From positions 1 through 64,000 of the forward strand of contig NZ_CABPSM010000017.1 of NCBI RefSeq assembly GCF_902459555.1: a DNA stretch of 64,000 nt. The letters are read 5' to 3'. This DNA comes from Pandoraea horticolens. Lineage in GTDB: Bacteria; Pseudomonadota; Gammaproteobacteria; Burkholderiales; Burkholderiaceae. Shown here piece after piece: positions 1 to 10,040 of this stretch. The translations under genes and the position numbers were made by a program. How positions within the stretch are numbered: the first letter of the stretch is position 1; each line of letters begins with the position of its first letter. The notes beneath the pieces are model-generated. The model had not been told where the DNA came from, made no database searches, and worked only from the letters and a program-made list of their open reading frames with translations.

Positions 1-3000
1 CCCACGCTCACGCTGTTGATCTTCGACTCGCCCGGCAGATTCTTCGCCTTCGACTCCTGATTGCCGAAGCCGATCGAGCCACCCACCAACGTGTTCTGAC
101 CCAGGCGCTTGTCGACACCGATCGCACCGTCCAGACCCTTCACGTCGAACGACATCCCGTCGCCGCGCTGGCTCGTCTTGCCTCCGTTGAACGACGCCCA
201 ACCGGTGATGCCGTTGTCGGCCACCCTCGCGCCGTTGGCCGTCTTGTCGTCGAACATCGCACCGCCGGCGATCATGCGCGTTTGCATGCCACGCTGGAAC
301 GATGTGGCGGCAGCCTGCGCTGCCACCGCGTTGTTCACCAGCGATTCGCCTGAGAGCATACGGGCCGAGCGGCGTTGTTCTTCCGTGCCAGCCGTTTGCA
401 GCGCCATGGCCGACAGCACCTTGCCACCGATCTTGCCCGACGTCAGATCACCCACCGTCACGCCATCCACCGACGCCAGCACCGCTTGCTCGTTCGCGCT
501 GTAACCACCATCGGCTGCCAGGAACTTGACGATGTTCCGCTCTGTGATCTTCGTGCCGATGTTCGGTTCGGTCGTCGGCTCGGTCGGCGGATCACTCGGG
601 TCCGTAATCGTCGGTTCCGGTTGCTTGCCGCCCGTGATGCTACCGACGGTCTGTCCGAGGCCGGTCACATTCGCGCCTTCTTGCGCATCCACGACTGTGA
701 ATCCCTTGATTTCCGAAAGCTCGATATCGTTCGCAACATCCACGTTGACCTGGGTGTTGCTGAAGTTACCTTCGCCCGAAACCTGGATCTTGCCGCCGTC
801 GATGTTCCCCTCGACCTTCTCGACGCGCGAATTGATCTTCGCGCCCGCTTCCGACGTGTAGCTCTCGACGCTGAGCTTGTTCGTGCCCAGATCGATCGTG
901 CCGGCATTGTTCATCGCCTTCACACCACTCACGTCCGTATTCACCACGACCGCAGCCGATTGCGCAACGCTCAACGTGCCCGAACCGAGGGCCTTTTCAT
1001 GCGCCGCCGTCAGCTTGCCGCCTTGAACACTGATGACGTCGACTTGGCTCTGGTCGCCCGAGAGGGTCAGGTTGCCCGTGCCGACCTTAGTCAGAAGCAT
1101 CGGCACCGTGGCCACCTGCGGTGCTGCCGGCGCGCGCAGGGTGAGCGACTCGGATTCCTGATTCGCCGTTGTCAACCACTCCTCGACGAGCGATCCGATA
1201 CCCGCCCCGGTTTTCACAAAACTGCCGCCAAATTCGCCATCCAGGTTCGCAGCCCCCACCGTCAGTGCCGTTTCCCCGGTGATGACATTGCCGGTCCCCG
1301 ATAGCGAACCGATCTCGATAGACTTCTTGGCGCCGGGGACGGAAGTCACCGTGTACACCCTCGTCGTTTTCGCGCTCGGTGAGGCCACGTCGATGGCATC
1401 TCCAACGAACGAAACATCCAGCGTGCCACCGTTCATTCTGACGACTGCTTTATCTGCCGTGGTCTCGCCAACCAAGCCGATCAGGCCTTGATTGGACAAT
1501 TGGACGTTCTCAAGTGCCGTATCGTGAAACACGACCTTGCCCGATGCAAGATTGTCGATGATCGCGTTCCCACCGGAGCCACCGGTAACAATCGCCGCCC
1601 CTTCGTTGTCGAATTTGAGATTTTCGAGATCGACGCCGTCGAAAACAACCAACCCCGACGCCATGTTCTCGATCCTCGCCGCACCGCCGAACGATGCCCG
1701 CAACTCCGCGAACCCACTGTTGAATAAGCGCAATCGCTCAAGGGCCGAAGCATCGACTCTCAGATCGCCATCAACCTTATTGAGAACTTCGGCATCCCCG
1801 CCCGATGACCGCTCTATGTCCAGGATCCCTGAACTAACGATCGACGATTGCTTGACGTTCGCCCCTTCGAATCTGACAGTCCCGTCTTTCAAGATTGAGA
1901 TGTTGCTAACACCGGCATCAGCGCCTTCGGCGAACGATACCTCTCCATCTTCGTGCGCCCAGATCCATGCGCCTCCCGCGCTGGTACCCGATTCGAACTT
2001 AACGACTCCGCCCGCTTCCAGCAGTGCGGCATTGGCATTGCGATCACGACCAGCCATGATCACCACACCTTTGGCGTCGTCATGAATCCCCCGACCACCC
2101 TTCTTAAACGTTAGCGTTCCATTTGAGCCTACGGCAATCCCAAGCTTTCCTTTGCCCTCGATGCCCTGGTGGATATTCAGTTGCCCCTGACTGACATCGA
2201 CTGCGTGATTCGCACCCTCAGAAACACGTAACGTACCTACATGACGCGTCGCGTCTACCGATCCAGTAATCGGATTCGATGCCGCTCCAGAACGCTGCGT
2301 GATTTCAAGCAACGTTTGAGCGCCGATCTCGACGGTTCCCTCGGCATAGCGCTCGTCGAAGTGCGAGTTGAACAGGTTGTCGTCGCGCCACGTCAGCGCG
2401 GCGTCAGCGCCGTTTTGCGACGGCGCAACCAATTCCCTGGTATTAGCCATGACCTTGAAGGCCGCTTCGTCGGCCTTGCCCAGTACAGCAATTCGTGTTT
2501 CCAGAGCAACAACCTTCGCGGAAATTTCCGATGCCGCATCGAGGCTCTTCAAATGCTCTGCATTGTTTTTCAGGAAGACATCGAGTTGCTTACGCGCATT
2601 CGCGAGGTCGCCCGAGTCGGCAGCCAGAACCTTTTGGATCTCCTGTTTGACAATTTCCAGATCCGTCGACCGCAAATCGCGCTCCCAATTAAAATTGAAC
2701 GCCTGCCCCCCATCCTTTTTCAACTCGACAATCATGCCGTCGATTTTTTCGGATATTTCCGTGAGTTTATTACTATATGCAACCGCATCATCGATATCTT
2801 TAGTGCTCGAGTGGATGTTTGATCGCACCATTTTCAACGCACTTTGACGATAAAATATCTTGTCCTTTTCTTTACGTTCTTCTTGCATTGCGACAAGCCG
2901 CCCCGTCATTCTCTCGGCGACGTTATCCCTTTCATCGCTCCACGGTGCTGCTTCGCTCTGCATGACTTCCGCCTGCGTGGGCATACTCATCGCGGCCAGC

Positions 3001-3068
3001 ATCGCGGCGACCGCCAGACAGATTTTTGATTGACGAAGTGTTTGCGACGTCTGAAATTTGCTTTGCAT
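1..3068 (-). CDS. Autotransporter (type Va secretion), 5' part only, cut by left window edge
   Basis: Reading the minus strand from ATG 3068-3066 gives 1022 codons with no stop before the window edge, so the gene is partial. GGGGA about eight bases upstream serves as ribosome binding site. Residues 1-34 are a signal peptide ending near PTQA-E. Residues about 45-220 are highly charged and helical (predicted coiled coil), which is unusual ahead of a beta-helix passenger. Residues about 230-810 are Gly/Val/Asn-rich with short recurring units such as NxASGxVVFxxxxLEN, typical of a right-handed beta-helix. A Pro/Thr-rich linker lies near residue 820. The start of the outer-membrane barrel is visible from about residue 956 (GWASFNGG, then LVGGSIGFGNQ); only about 65 of the usual 250-280 barrel residues are present. 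The passenger uses more AT-rich codons than neighbouring genes, which may indicate transfer. The likely role is a surface adhesin or secreted virulence factor; the exact function cannot be told. Confidence 0.85.
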   Translation of the reverse strand, partial: MQSKFQTSQTLRQSKICLAVAAMLAAMSMPTQAEVMQSEAAPWSDERDNVAERMTGRLVAMQEERKEKDKIFYRQSALKMVRSNIHSSTKDIDDAVAYSNKLTEISEKIDGMIVELKKDGGQAFNFNWERDLRSTDLEIVKQEIQKVLAADSGDLANARKQLDVFLKNNAEHLKSLDAASEISAKVVALETRIAVLGKADEAAFKVMANTRELVAPSQNGADAALTWRDDNLFNSHFDERYAEGTVEIGAQTLLEITQRSGAASNPITGSVDATRHVGTLRVSEGANHAVDVSQGQLNIHQGIEGKGKLGIAVGSNGTLTFKKGGRGIHDDAKGVVIMAGRDRNANAALLEAGGVVKFESGTSAGGAWIWAHEDGEVSFAEGADAGVSNISILKDGTVRFEGANVKQSSIVSSGILDIERSSGGDAEVLNKVDGDLRVDASALERLRLFNSGFAELRASFGGAARIENMASGLVVFDGVDLENLKFDNEGAAIVTGGSGGNAIIDNLASGKVVFHDTALENVQLSNQGLIGLVGETTADKAVVRMNGGTLDVSFVGDAIDVASPSAKTTRVYTVTSVPGAKKSIEIGSLSGTGNVITGETALTVGAANLDGEFGGSFVKTGAGIGSLVEEWLTTANQESESLTLRAPAAPQVATVPMLLTKVGTGNLTLSGDQSQVDVISVQGGKLTAAHEKALGSGTLSVAQSAAVVVNTDVSGVKAMNNAGTIDLGTNKLSVESYTSEAGAKINSRVEKVEGNIDGGKIQVSGEGNFSNTQVNVDVANDIELSEIKGFTVVDAQEGANVTGLGQTVGSITGGKQPEPTITDPSDPPTEPTTEPNIGTKITERNIVKFLAADGGYSANEQAVLASVDGVTVGDLTSGKIGGKVLSAMALQTAGTEEQRRSARMLSGESLVNNAVAAQAAATSFQRGMQTRMIAGGAMFDDKTANGARVADNGITGWASFNGGKTSQRGDGMSFDVKGLDGAIGVDKRLGQNTLVGGSIGFGNQESKAKNLPGESKINSVSV

Positions 3069-3181
3069 TCGATAATCCCCAAATAATTCTTTAGACGACG
3101 AATCACCTCATCGTCACCACAACAGCGGCACCTCACCGCGAAGTGGCGAATTCTAGGTACAAGTTATCGAAAGCAAGACGA

Positions 3182-3265
3182 TTACCAGTATTTTTGGTGA
3201 TCAACCCAAACAGTACGCAGATTCAATATTGCGATTAATCCTATTATTTTCTCCTTTATTTTCAT
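3182..3265 (-). CDS. Possible 27-residue peptide upstream of the autotransporter
   Basis: A minus-strand ATG at 3265 opens a 28-codon frame (MKIKEKIIGLIAIL...) ending with TAA at 3182. A GGGAA stretch precedes the ATG by about six bases. The peptide has a Lys-rich start, one short hydrophobic stretch and an aromatic C-terminus. It lies in the AT-rich leader of the autotransporter, so it could be a leader peptide or simply chance in AT-rich DNA. No homology can be claimed. Confidence 0.15.
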   Translation of the reverse strand: MKIKEKIIGLIAILNLRTVWVDHQKYW

Positions 3266-3445
3266 CGGAAATTCCCAAAATTACTCATTTGAATGACGCC
3301 ATCCTCCCAAAGCGATCGGAATATTAAATACGCATACAACGTTATTCGATCGCAATTCAGTGATTCCCCATCGACCATTTAGTGGGCTCACGTCGTCACA
3401 TTCGCACTGCCGACATGTCATGGAGAACTCAGTCCGTACGGGCAT

Positions 3446-3485
3446 AAAAAAACCCGTCGTGCCCTTTCAGGCACGACGGGTTTTC
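3446..3485 (-). terminator. Rho-independent terminator after nrdR (works in both directions)
   Basis: A perfect 13-bp stem (3451-3463 pairs with 3470-3482) with a 6-base loop is flanked by seven A on the left and TTTT on the right. Read on the minus strand, the hairpin is followed by a long U-run, which fits the end of the glyA-nrdR transcript. It also separates that transcript from the autotransporter promoter region. Confidence 0.9.
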
Positions 3486-3562
3486 CGTCATTCGTGTCGT
3501 CAGATCAGGCCCATGGCAGCCTTCCGACGCTCACACGCGCTGTCCATCCATCGTCCTCGCGT

Positions 3563-4045
3563 TCAACTCACCGGCTTACGTTTGGGCTTGATATCGGTAC
3601 TGTCGATTTCCTCGAGCACATCGCGAAACTCTGCAATGTCCTCGAAGCTCCTGTACACCGACGCGAAGCGGATATAAGCGATCTTGTCCAACCGCTTCAA
3701 CTCTCGCATGACCAGTTCGCCGATGCGCTGGCTCATCACTTCGCGCTCCGCGCCGGCCAGCAGCTTGTACTCGATGCGCGCAATCGCGGCATCCATGGCC
3801 TCGGCGCTCACAGGGCGCTTGCGAATCGCCAGTTGCATACTCGCGCGCACTTTCGCGCGGTCGTATTCGGCGCGGCTGCCGTCCTTCTTGACGACAGCCG
3901 GCATCGCCAGCTCGACACGCTCGTACGTGGTGAAACGCTTGTCGCACGACGGGCATCTCCGGCGCCGCCGAATGGCGGCGCCGTCTTCCGCTTCACGCGA
4001 GTCGATGACCTGCGTGTCGTCGTGTCGGCAGAACGGGCAACGCAT
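3563..4045 (-). CDS. nrdR: Transcriptional repressor NrdR
   Basis: 160 residues, the usual NrdR length. The N-terminus has the zinc ribbon made by CPFC at residues 3-6 and CPSC near 31-34, followed by [18 protein letters not shown], the family signature. An ATP-cone domain ([17 protein letters not shown] and onward) follows. NrdR senses ATP/dATP and represses ribonucleotide reductase genes through NrdR boxes. It starts 17 bases after the glyA stop, so it is co-transcribed with glyA, a gene order common in Burkholderiales. The C-terminal tail is Lys/Arg-rich. Confidence 0.97.
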   Translation of the reverse strand: MRCPFCRHDDTQVIDSREAEDGAAIRRRRRCPSCDKRFTTYERVELAMPAVVKKDGSRAEYDRAKVRASMQLAIRKRPVSAEAMDAAIARIEYKLLAGAEREVMSQRIGELVMRELKRLDKIAYIRFASVYRSFEDIAEFRDVLEEIDSTDIKPKRKPVS

Positions 4046-4062
4046 GCGTCGGCGCTCGCGGC

Positions 4063-5310
4063 TTAGCCGTAGACCGGGAAACGCTTGGTCAACTCGGCCA
4101 CTTGCTCGCGTACGCGTTCCAGGTTCTTAGCGTCTTCCGGGTTGTCGAGCACGTCGGCGATCAGGTTGCCGACCCGTTCCGCTTCGGCTTCCTTGAAACC
4201 GCGCGTGGTCATGGCCGGCGAGCCCAGACGCACGCCGCTCGTCACGAACGGCTTTTCCGGGTCGTTTGGAATCGCGTTCTTGTTGACGGTGATGTGCGCT
4301 TCGCCCAGCGCGGCTTCTGCCGCCTTGCCGGTGATGTTCTTCGCGCGCAGGTCGACCAGCATCACATGCGATTCGGTACGGCCCGACACGATACGCAGGC
4401 CGCGCTTGACCAGGGTCTCGGCCATCACGCGGGCGTTCTTCGCGACTTGTTCCTGATAGGCCTTGAATTCCGGCGAGGCAGCTTCCTTGAACGCGACGGC
4501 CTTACCGGCGATCACGTGCATGAGCGGTCCACCCTGAATGCCCGGGAAGATAGCCGAGTTGATTGCCTTCTCGAATTCCGCCTTCATCAGGATCACACCA
4601 CCGCGCGGGCCGCGCAGGCTCTTGTGCGTGGTCGTGGTCACGAAATCGGCGTGCGGCACCGGGTTCGGGTACACACCGGCAGCGATCAGACCAGCGTAGT
4701 GCGCCATGTCGACCATGAAGTACGCGCCGACCGACTTGGCGATCTGCGACATGCGCTCGAAGTCGATCTTCAGGGCGAAGGCCGATGCGCCCGCCACGAT
4801 CATCTTCGGCTTGTGTTGCTGCGCGAGCTTCTCGGCAGCGTCGTAATCGATGTCTTCCTGTTCGTTCAGGCCGTAGCTCACCACGTTGAACCACTTGCCC
4901 GACATGTTGACCGGCGAGCCGTGCGTGAGGTGGCCACCGTGCGCGAGGCTCATGCCCATGATCGTGTCGCCCGGCTTGAGCATGGCGAAGTACACGCCCT
5001 GATTTGCCTGCGAGCCCGAGTTCGGCTGCACGTTCGCGGCTTCTGCACCGAACAGCGCCTTCACACGGTCGATGGCCAGTTGCTCGACGATGTCGACGTA
5101 TTCGCAACCACCGTAATAGCGCTTGCCCGGATAACCTTCCGCATACTTGTTGGTCAGTTGCGAGCCCTGCGCTTCCATCACGGCCGGGCTGGTGTAGTTT
5201 TCCGAAGCAATCAGCTCGATGTGGTCTTCCTGACGCTGATTTTCTTTCTGAATCGCGGCCCAGACGTCGGGATCGACGGAGGCAACGGTAGATTTCGATT
5301 TGTCGAACAT
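4063..5310 (-). CDS. glyA: Serine hydroxymethyltransferase
   Basis: 415 residues starting [11 protein letters not shown], the normal GlyA size; an upstream in-frame ATG at 5478 would add about 56 low-quality residues and is rejected. The enzyme converts serine and tetrahydrofolate to glycine and methylene-tetrahydrofolate in the cytoplasm using PLP. The PLP-lysine motif [14 protein letters not shown] is present, as are the active-site stretches [23 protein letters not shown] and [14 protein letters not shown]. It is the first gene of a two-gene unit with nrdR. No riboswitch-like structure was recognised in the approximately 490-base upstream region. Confidence 0.98.
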   Translation of the reverse strand: MFDKSKSTVASVDPDVWAAIQKENQRQEDHIELIASENYTSPAVMEAQGSQLTNKYAEGYPGKRYYGGCEYVDIVEQLAIDRVKALFGAEAANVQPNSGSQANQGVYFAMLKPGDTIMGMSLAHGGHLTHGSPVNMSGKWFNVVSYGLNEQEDIDYDAAEKLAQQHKPKMIVAGASAFALKIDFERMSQIAKSVGAYFMVDMAHYAGLIAAGVYPNPVPHADFVTTTTHKSLRGPRGGVILMKAEFEKAINSAIFPGIQGGPLMHVIAGKAVAFKEAASPEFKAYQEQVAKNARVMAETLVKRGLRIVSGRTESHVMLVDLRAKNITGKAAEAALGEAHITVNKNAIPNDPEKPFVTSGVRLGSPAMTTRGFKEAEAERVGNLIADVLDNPEDAKNLERVREQVAELTKRFPVYG

Positions 5311-5803
5311 GGCGTTTCCGTTGAATTGAACAGATTTTCCGGGAGGGGATGGTGCAGCGCGCCTTCCTTTGTGCTTCGGAAGACGATAGACAGGGCAGCA
5401 CCAACCATCACGGCTGCCCAGGCGAACGGCAAATAAGACCCCGGCGCTTCCCGGTGGGTTGCTCCACCTCGGGCACACAAGGCTGCGGCCCTAATCGCCA
5501 GTCACGCGGGGTTTGTGGCGTCGATAGTTTATGCGAGCTTGCGGCGTTAGGCAACCGGCCCGGCCAACCGCACGACCACCTCGTCGAACGCCCCCTCGGC
5601 GGCCGTGACGCCCGATCGTTGCCAACGCCTCCTCCCGACATGAAATGCACGATATGCCGGGTGGATACGCCTAACCTATTGGTGAAAATTTAACAAAAAT
5701 ACTTGAAATAATCTCATCATTTGCCGATAGATGGAAACCAGTGAAGCACGCATCCCCGACCGGCTTTCCAGCATTTCCGCCTTTGTGGTCGACGCCAGCG
5801 CCG
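5311..5803. other. Intergenic region upstream of glyA
   Basis: No convincing gene on either strand. The part next to glyA is GC-rich; around 5680-5730 it is AT-rich and probably holds the glyA promoter, giving a long leader of about 350 bases. I could not assign clear -35 and -10 boxes. Confidence 0.4.
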
Positions 5804-7222
5804 CTACACATTTCGCTCAGGTGTCAGAAATGGTGACTGTTGTGCCCTGATGGCTGCGGCGCGCGTCGGATATAGCCGCTCCCAGGCTTGCGCCGCCCAC
5901 GTACCGCCCAACAACGTCACAAGGCAGTCGCGGCGCGACAGAATGCGATGCACCTGCGAATCCGGTTCGTCGACACTTCCATCGTTGCCGGTGCCGGCCG
6001 GGAATGCCTGCGCAATGTCATGGGCATCCGCCGCCCACGGCAAGATGTCCGATGCGCCAATCCGGCCCAACCGGTAAGCCATCTCGGCCGCCAGTGCGCG
6101 CACGCCGGTCGGGTCCTTCATCTCATCGAACACGGTCTTGCCATCGGTGGCGGGCGTCAAAGCGCCAAGCCGCCGCGCAAACGGTGCGCAATGCTCGCCG
6201 TGCCGAAACTGCGTCACATCCGTCAGCGTACCTTCCGGGATCACCGCGCCGTAATGTGACGTATGCGAGATACGCGACGCATCAGGGCGCCCGGAGAGTC
6301 CGGGCCAACGTGACGCCTCGGACGATGCGAACGCCTGCCCTCGCGGCAACGTCATGCCATCGCCCTCACGCTCGCCCTGCCCCCCCGAGCCAAGGCAGGC
6401 ACTGAAGTCGACGGTCATGATGTAAGGCAAATCGTTCTTGTCGCGCCAGACGCCGATGTTCCCCATGGCGGCGTCACAGAGATTCCCGTTGCCGAGCCAT
6501 AGCGCGGCGATGTAATGCCGCTCCAGCGCACATTGGTAGACGTCGGGAAGTGCGCGGCAGAGCATCGTGCGTCTGTCGTTGCGCGCTTTGACGATGGCGG
6601 CATGCGCCTGAGCGTCGGTCCGGGCTTGTGCGGCATTCGTGCCGCGTTGCGCCATCAGCCTGCCAATCTCGTGCGCTTCGGCCCGGGCTTGCTTGCAAGC
6701 CTCGCCGGCACCACCGCGCACACCGTCGATCACGCGCCATGCCGCATCGGTTTCGAGCCACTGACCCAGCGCCCGGTAGGCCGGCAGATACGTCGTCGCC
6801 AGATAAAGGCGCTCGGGTGCATGCGTCCCATCGAACGCGGACGAGCAGCCGTGCACCAGAAACGCCGTCGGCGTCGCGAGTCCCAGCGCGCCGCACAACC
6901 GCGAGGCAAACCACGACTGCGCAGCACTCCGTGCGCCCGGACAAGCCCGCACAACGAACTGCGCTGCCTCCGCGTGCGGCGCCAGCCACAGGCGCGCCGT
7001 CTCCCGGCTCACCCCCGACGGCACGACATCGTGCACAGGCTGCGCCTCGGAGAAGTCATGCGGTCCGACCGGGGGCAATGGCGCACCGCTGCCGTCGTGT
7101 CCGGTGACAGGCCCGAACGCCGCAAAAGGCGCGGTGTCCGGCGGCGCCCCCTCCCGTTGCGCTCCGGCTGCGGAGAAACGGCCGGAAGCGATACCCGCCG
7201 GCAAACAAGCGTTGATGTCCAT
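5804..7222 (-). CDS. Unrecognised protein with a kinase-like catalytic-loop motif
   Basis: 472 residues from ATG 7222, chosen because AAGGAG lies eight bases upstream; a longer frame from 7441 would run into the divergent gene at 7379. I do not recognise the family. There is no signal peptide or clear membrane segment. Around residues 245-275 the sequence GNLCDAAMGNIGV followed 13 residues later by TVDFSACLG resembles the D-x4-GN...DFG arrangement of PI3/4-kinase-like and actin-fragmin-kinase-like folds. The N-terminal 80 residues are Pro/Gly/Ala-rich and look disordered, as in secreted effectors. A kinase-fold effector is only an inference. No secretion genes lie nearby. Confidence 0.6.
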   Translation of the reverse strand: MDINACLPAGIASGRFSAAGAQREGAPPDTAPFAAFGPVTGHDGSGAPLPPVGPHDFSEAQPVHDVVPSGVSRETARLWLAPHAEAAQFVVRACPGARSAAQSWFASRLCGALGLATPTAFLVHGCSSAFDGTHAPERLYLATTYLPAYRALGQWLETDAAWRVIDGVRGGAGEACKQARAEAHEIGRLMAQRGTNAAQARTDAQAHAAIVKARNDRRTMLCRALPDVYQCALERHYIAALWLGNGNLCDAAMGNIGVWRDKNDLPYIMTVDFSACLGSGGQGEREGDGMTLPRGQAFASSEASRWPGLSGRPDASRISHTSHYGAVIPEGTLTDVTQFRHGEHCAPFARRLGALTPATDGKTVFDEMKDPTGVRALAAEMAYRLGRIGASDILPWAADAHDIAQAFPAGTGNDGSVDEPDSQVHRILSRRDCLVTLLGGTWAAQAWERLYPTRAAAIRAQQSPFLTPERNV

Positions 7223-7378
7223 CACGACACTCCTTGGTCGTATGGCAGGGCGTTCACGCGCTAATCGCGTGTCGGCCGCCCCGGTTGAGATCGGCAGATC
7301 TTGCTGCGCCAGCGGGCGGCGCGCTTTGGAAAACGTGGCAAGTTCGGATAATTCCGCCGCGCGTGATAGGCTCGCGCC

Positions 7379-7897
7379 ATGTCTACGTCGCCCCGCATTC
7401 TTGTCAGCAGTTGTCTTCTGGGCCATCCGGTCCGCTATCACGGGCGCCCCGCACCCTGCGAATCCGATGCCGCCGCCATTCTCGAACGCTGGCGCGCCGA
7501 TGGCCTCGTCATGCCGATCTGCCCCGAAGTGGCAGGCGGATTACCCACGCCGCGCGCCCCCGCCGAGATTGCCGGCGCAGCAGACGGCCACGCGGTGTGG
7601 CGCAAGCACGCCCGCGTGATGGACGACACCGGGGCCGACGTCACCGATGCCTTTCTCGACGGCGCGCAACACGCGCTCGCGTTGGCGCAGCGTTACGGCA
7701 TCCGCATTGCGGTACTGAAGGAAGGAAGCCCATCGTGCGGCAGCACATCGATCTACGACGGCTCGTTCAGCGGCCGGAAGATCGCGGGCGATGGCGTGGC
7801 GGCCGCACGGTTGCGACAGCACGGCATTGACGTGTTTAGCGAGCACAGGCTGGCAGAGGCAGACGAAAGACTGCGCGCCATCGGTGACGGCCGATAG
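7379..7897 (+). CDS. DUF523 family protein, TudS-like (thiouracil desulfurase fold)
   Basis: 172 residues. The DUF523 signatures are all present: SSCLLGHPVRYHG near the N-terminus, ICPEVAGGLPTPR near residue 55, and LKEGSPSCGS near residue 118. The three conserved cysteines (SSC, ICP, PSC) match those that bind an iron-sulfur cluster in the characterised family member TudS, a 2-thiouracil desulfurase; whether this protein has that activity is inference. It is divergent from the unknown gene at 5804-7222 with about 155 bases between the two starts, and is followed by a convergent PfpI gene. Confidence 0.85.
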   Translation: MSTSPRILVSSCLLGHPVRYHGRPAPCESDAAAILERWRADGLVMPICPEVAGGLPTPRAPAEIAGAADGHAVWRKHARVMDDTGADVTDAFLDGAQHALALAQRYGIRIAVLKEGSPSCGSTSIYDGSFSGRKIAGDGVAAARLRQHGIDVFSEHRLAEADERLRAIGDGR

Positions 7898-7938
7898 CGC
7901 GCCTTCCCATCACACGCGAGGCAGCCGTCTGCCAGGCA

Positions 7939-8520
7939 TCAAAGCTCGATCTTCGTTCCCAGCACGGCAAGGAACTGCGCGATCCATGCGGGATGCGCGG
8001 GCCACGCGGGGGCAGTCACGAGCTTGCCGTCGGTATGCGCCTCGTCGATCGCGATCTCCATGTACTTCCCGCCCGCCAGACGCACCTCCGGCGCACACGC
8101 CGGGTACGCCGAACACTCGCGCCCTTCGATGACACCAGCGGCCGCCAGCAACTGCGCGCCATGACAGATCGCGGCGATCGGCTTGTCGTTCTCTGCGAAA
8201 TGTTTCACCGTCGCGATCACCTCGTCGTTCAATCGCAGATACTCCGGCGCGCGGCCGCCGGGGATCACCAGCGCGTCGAAGTCCGCCGGCGAAAGTCCGT
8301 CGAACGTGGCATTCAGCGTGAAGTCGTGACCGCGCTTCTCGCTGTACGTCTGATCGCCCTCGAAATCGTGAATCGCGGTGCGCACCTTGTCGCCTGCCTT
8401 CTTGCCCGGGCAGACGACTTCCACCCGATGCCCCACGGCGGTGAGTGCCTGCACGGGCACCATCAACTCGTAGTCTTCGACATAGTCGCCCGCCAATACC
8501 AGAATCCGCTTCTTGCCCAT
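7939..8520 (-). CDS. DJ-1/PfpI family protein (type 1 glutamine amidotransferase-like)
   Basis: 193 residues. The flavodoxin-like DJ-1/PfpI fold is shown by [17 protein letters not shown] at the start, [15 protein letters not shown] in the middle and the nucleophile elbow [14 protein letters not shown] carrying the conserved Cys-His pair. Members act as glyoxalases, deglycases, chaperones or proteases; the specific activity cannot be assigned. GAGAGTCAC just upstream of ATG 8520 supports the start. It is a single gene, convergent with the DUF523 gene. Confidence 0.88.
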   Translation of the reverse strand: MGKKRILVLAGDYVEDYELMVPVQALTAVGHRVEVVCPGKKAGDKVRTAIHDFEGDQTYSEKRGHDFTLNATFDGLSPADFDALVIPGGRAPEYLRLNDEVIATVKHFAENDKPIAAICHGAQLLAAAGVIEGRECSAYPACAPEVRLAGGKYMEIAIDEAHTDGKLVTAPAWPAHPAWIAQFLAVLGTKIEL

Positions 8521-8627
8521 GTGACTCTCCGTTCAGAGAAATGGAAGGGAAACAGCCCCTCCATGTTACGCAATTCCGGTGACACCGCCGGGACGCCGTC
8601 GAACCTCGCAGTTTCCGGCGTCAGACG

Positions 8628-8656
8628 AAAAAAAACCGCGTGCCGAAGCACGCGGT
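8628..8656 (-). terminator. Rho-independent terminator of the boxCBA operon
   Basis: A 9-bp perfect stem, ACCGCGTGC at 8635-8643 with GCACGCGGT at 8648-8656, has a CGAA tetraloop. Eight A at 8628-8635 become a U-run on the minus-strand transcript. It lies about 90 bases beyond the boxA stop. Confidence 0.85.
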
Positions 8657-8746
8657 GTCAAGCCGGCGCAGAACGCCGTCGGTCAACCTGAAGCCCGCGC
8701 CGCCCGTTCGTGTCCGGTACGCGCGAGCCGATATCGTCAGCGGCCG

Positions 8747-10003
8747 TCAGTAGGTCTCGAGATGCAAACGCCCTTCCGTCTTCATCCGCGGCCAGAGAGA
8801 CTGCCAGTCGAGTCCGGCCTCGCCCGCGATGGTTTGCAACACTTGCAGCACGCCGTCCTCCATGCCCTTCAATCCGCACACGTAGATGTAGGTGTGCTCG
8901 TGACGCAACAGCGCCGCCACATCGGCCGCGCGCTCGCGCATCGCGTCCTGCACGTAGCGCTTGGCTTGTCCGGGCGTGCGCGAGAACGCGAGATTCGTGT
9001 CGATGAAATCCTTCGGCAGATTGAGCAACGGGCCGAAGTACGGGAGTTCGCCCTGCGTGCGTGCGCCGAAGAACAGCATCAACTTGCCCGTCGCGCCCTT
9101 CAGACGGCGACGGCGACGATACTCCGTCATGGCTCGCATGGGCGCCGCCCCCGTGCCGGTGCAGATCATCAGCAGATGCGAATCGGCGTGGTTCGGCATC
9201 AGGAACGTGCTGCCAAACGGCCCCATCACGTTCACCACGTCGCCCTTCTTCAGATCGCACAGGTAGTTCGAGCACACCCCGCCGACTGCCTGCTCGTGAT
9301 GATCCTTCGTCACGCGTTTGACGGTGAGTGCGAGGTTGTTATAACCGGGACGCTCGCCATCGCGCGGCGAGGCAATCGAGTACTGCCGAGCGTGATGCGC
9401 CCGCCCGTCGGCCGTCGTCCCCGGCGGAATGATGCCGATCGACTGCCCTTCGAGCACCGGGAACGGCTGCTTGCCGAAATCGAGCACGATGTGATGGATA
9501 TCGCTCTCGGCACTCGTGTCGGTCAAGCGATAATTGCCCACCACGGTGGCCTGAACAGGCGTCTTGTGGTTGTACAGATTGACATAGGGCTTTGCGGCAG
9601 ACCACGGCGGCACGACCGAGCCGCGCACGAGATCCGAGCCGCCGATCACCGGCTCGGGTGCGTCGGCCGAGGCATTGCCGGCGGCGCCCTCAGCCGCTTC
9701 GCCGATCGTCCCCTGACCGGCGATGGCGCCGTCCTGCACGGGCAGTTCGTCCCACGTGAGTTGCTCGTCGACAGAGTAAGCCTCGGCCGTGAGCACGTCG
9801 CGCCAGTTGTCGATGGCCCCCGTCGGGCACGGCGAGATACACGCCATGCACCCATTGCACGTGTCTGCGCGCACAACGTAGTTGTTCTCGTCGTGCGTGA
9901 TCGCATCGATCGGACACGTCTCCTCGCAGGTATTGCAGCGAATGCAGATCTCCGGATCGATCAGATGCTGCTTCAGAACTTCGACCGGAACGGGGCCGTT
10001 CAT
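8747..10003 (-). CDS. boxA: Benzoyl-CoA 2,3-epoxidase reductase component BoxA
   Basis: 418 residues from [16 protein letters not shown] eight bases before ATG 10003 fixes the start. BoxA passes electrons from NADPH to the oxygenase BoxB, which epoxidises benzoyl-CoA. Two [4Fe-4S] ferredoxin motifs are at the N-terminus: [12 protein letters not shown] near residue 18 and [12 protein letters not shown] near residue 48. After an Ala/Pro-rich linker comes a ferredoxin-NADP reductase module with the FAD-binding RQYSIASPR and the nucleotide-binding [16 protein letters not shown]. The C-terminus ends in TY, usual for FNR-type reductases. It is last in the boxC-boxB-boxA operon, 37 bases after boxB, and is followed by a terminator. 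Confidence 0.97.
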   Translation of the reverse strand: MNGPVPVEVLKQHLIDPEICIRCNTCEETCPIDAITHDENNYVVRADTCNGCMACISPCPTGAIDNWRDVLTAEAYSVDEQLTWDELPVQDGAIAGQGTIGEAAEGAAGNASADAPEPVIGGSDLVRGSVVPPWSAAKPYVNLYNHKTPVQATVVGNYRLTDTSAESDIHHIVLDFGKQPFPVLEGQSIGIIPPGTTADGRAHHARQYSIASPRDGERPGYNNLALTVKRVTKDHHEQAVGGVCSNYLCDLKKGDVVNVMGPFGSTFLMPNHADSHLLMICTGTGAAPMRAMTEYRRRRRLKGATGKLMLFFGARTQGELPYFGPLLNLPKDFIDTNLAFSRTPGQAKRYVQDAMRERAADVAALLRHEHTYIYVCGLKGMEDGVLQVLQTIAGEAGLDWQSLWPRMKTEGRLHLETY

Positions 10004-10040
10004 GATGCTGTCTCCTTGTGGGGAATGCGCTGCTGCTCTT

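Noticed and set aside
375-1304. 309-codon plus-strand frame in the first kilobase and other plus-strand frames up to 2850
   Set aside because: The minus strand reads as one continuous autotransporter from 3068 to the edge, so these are antisense shadows.
4102-5436. 444-codon plus-strand frame antisense to glyA
   Set aside because: No motif, Arg/His-rich; glyA on the minus strand is unambiguous.
5311-5650. Possible riboswitch in the long glyA leader
   Set aside because: I looked for conserved glycine or SAM/THF-type elements and saw no convincing set of paired stems.
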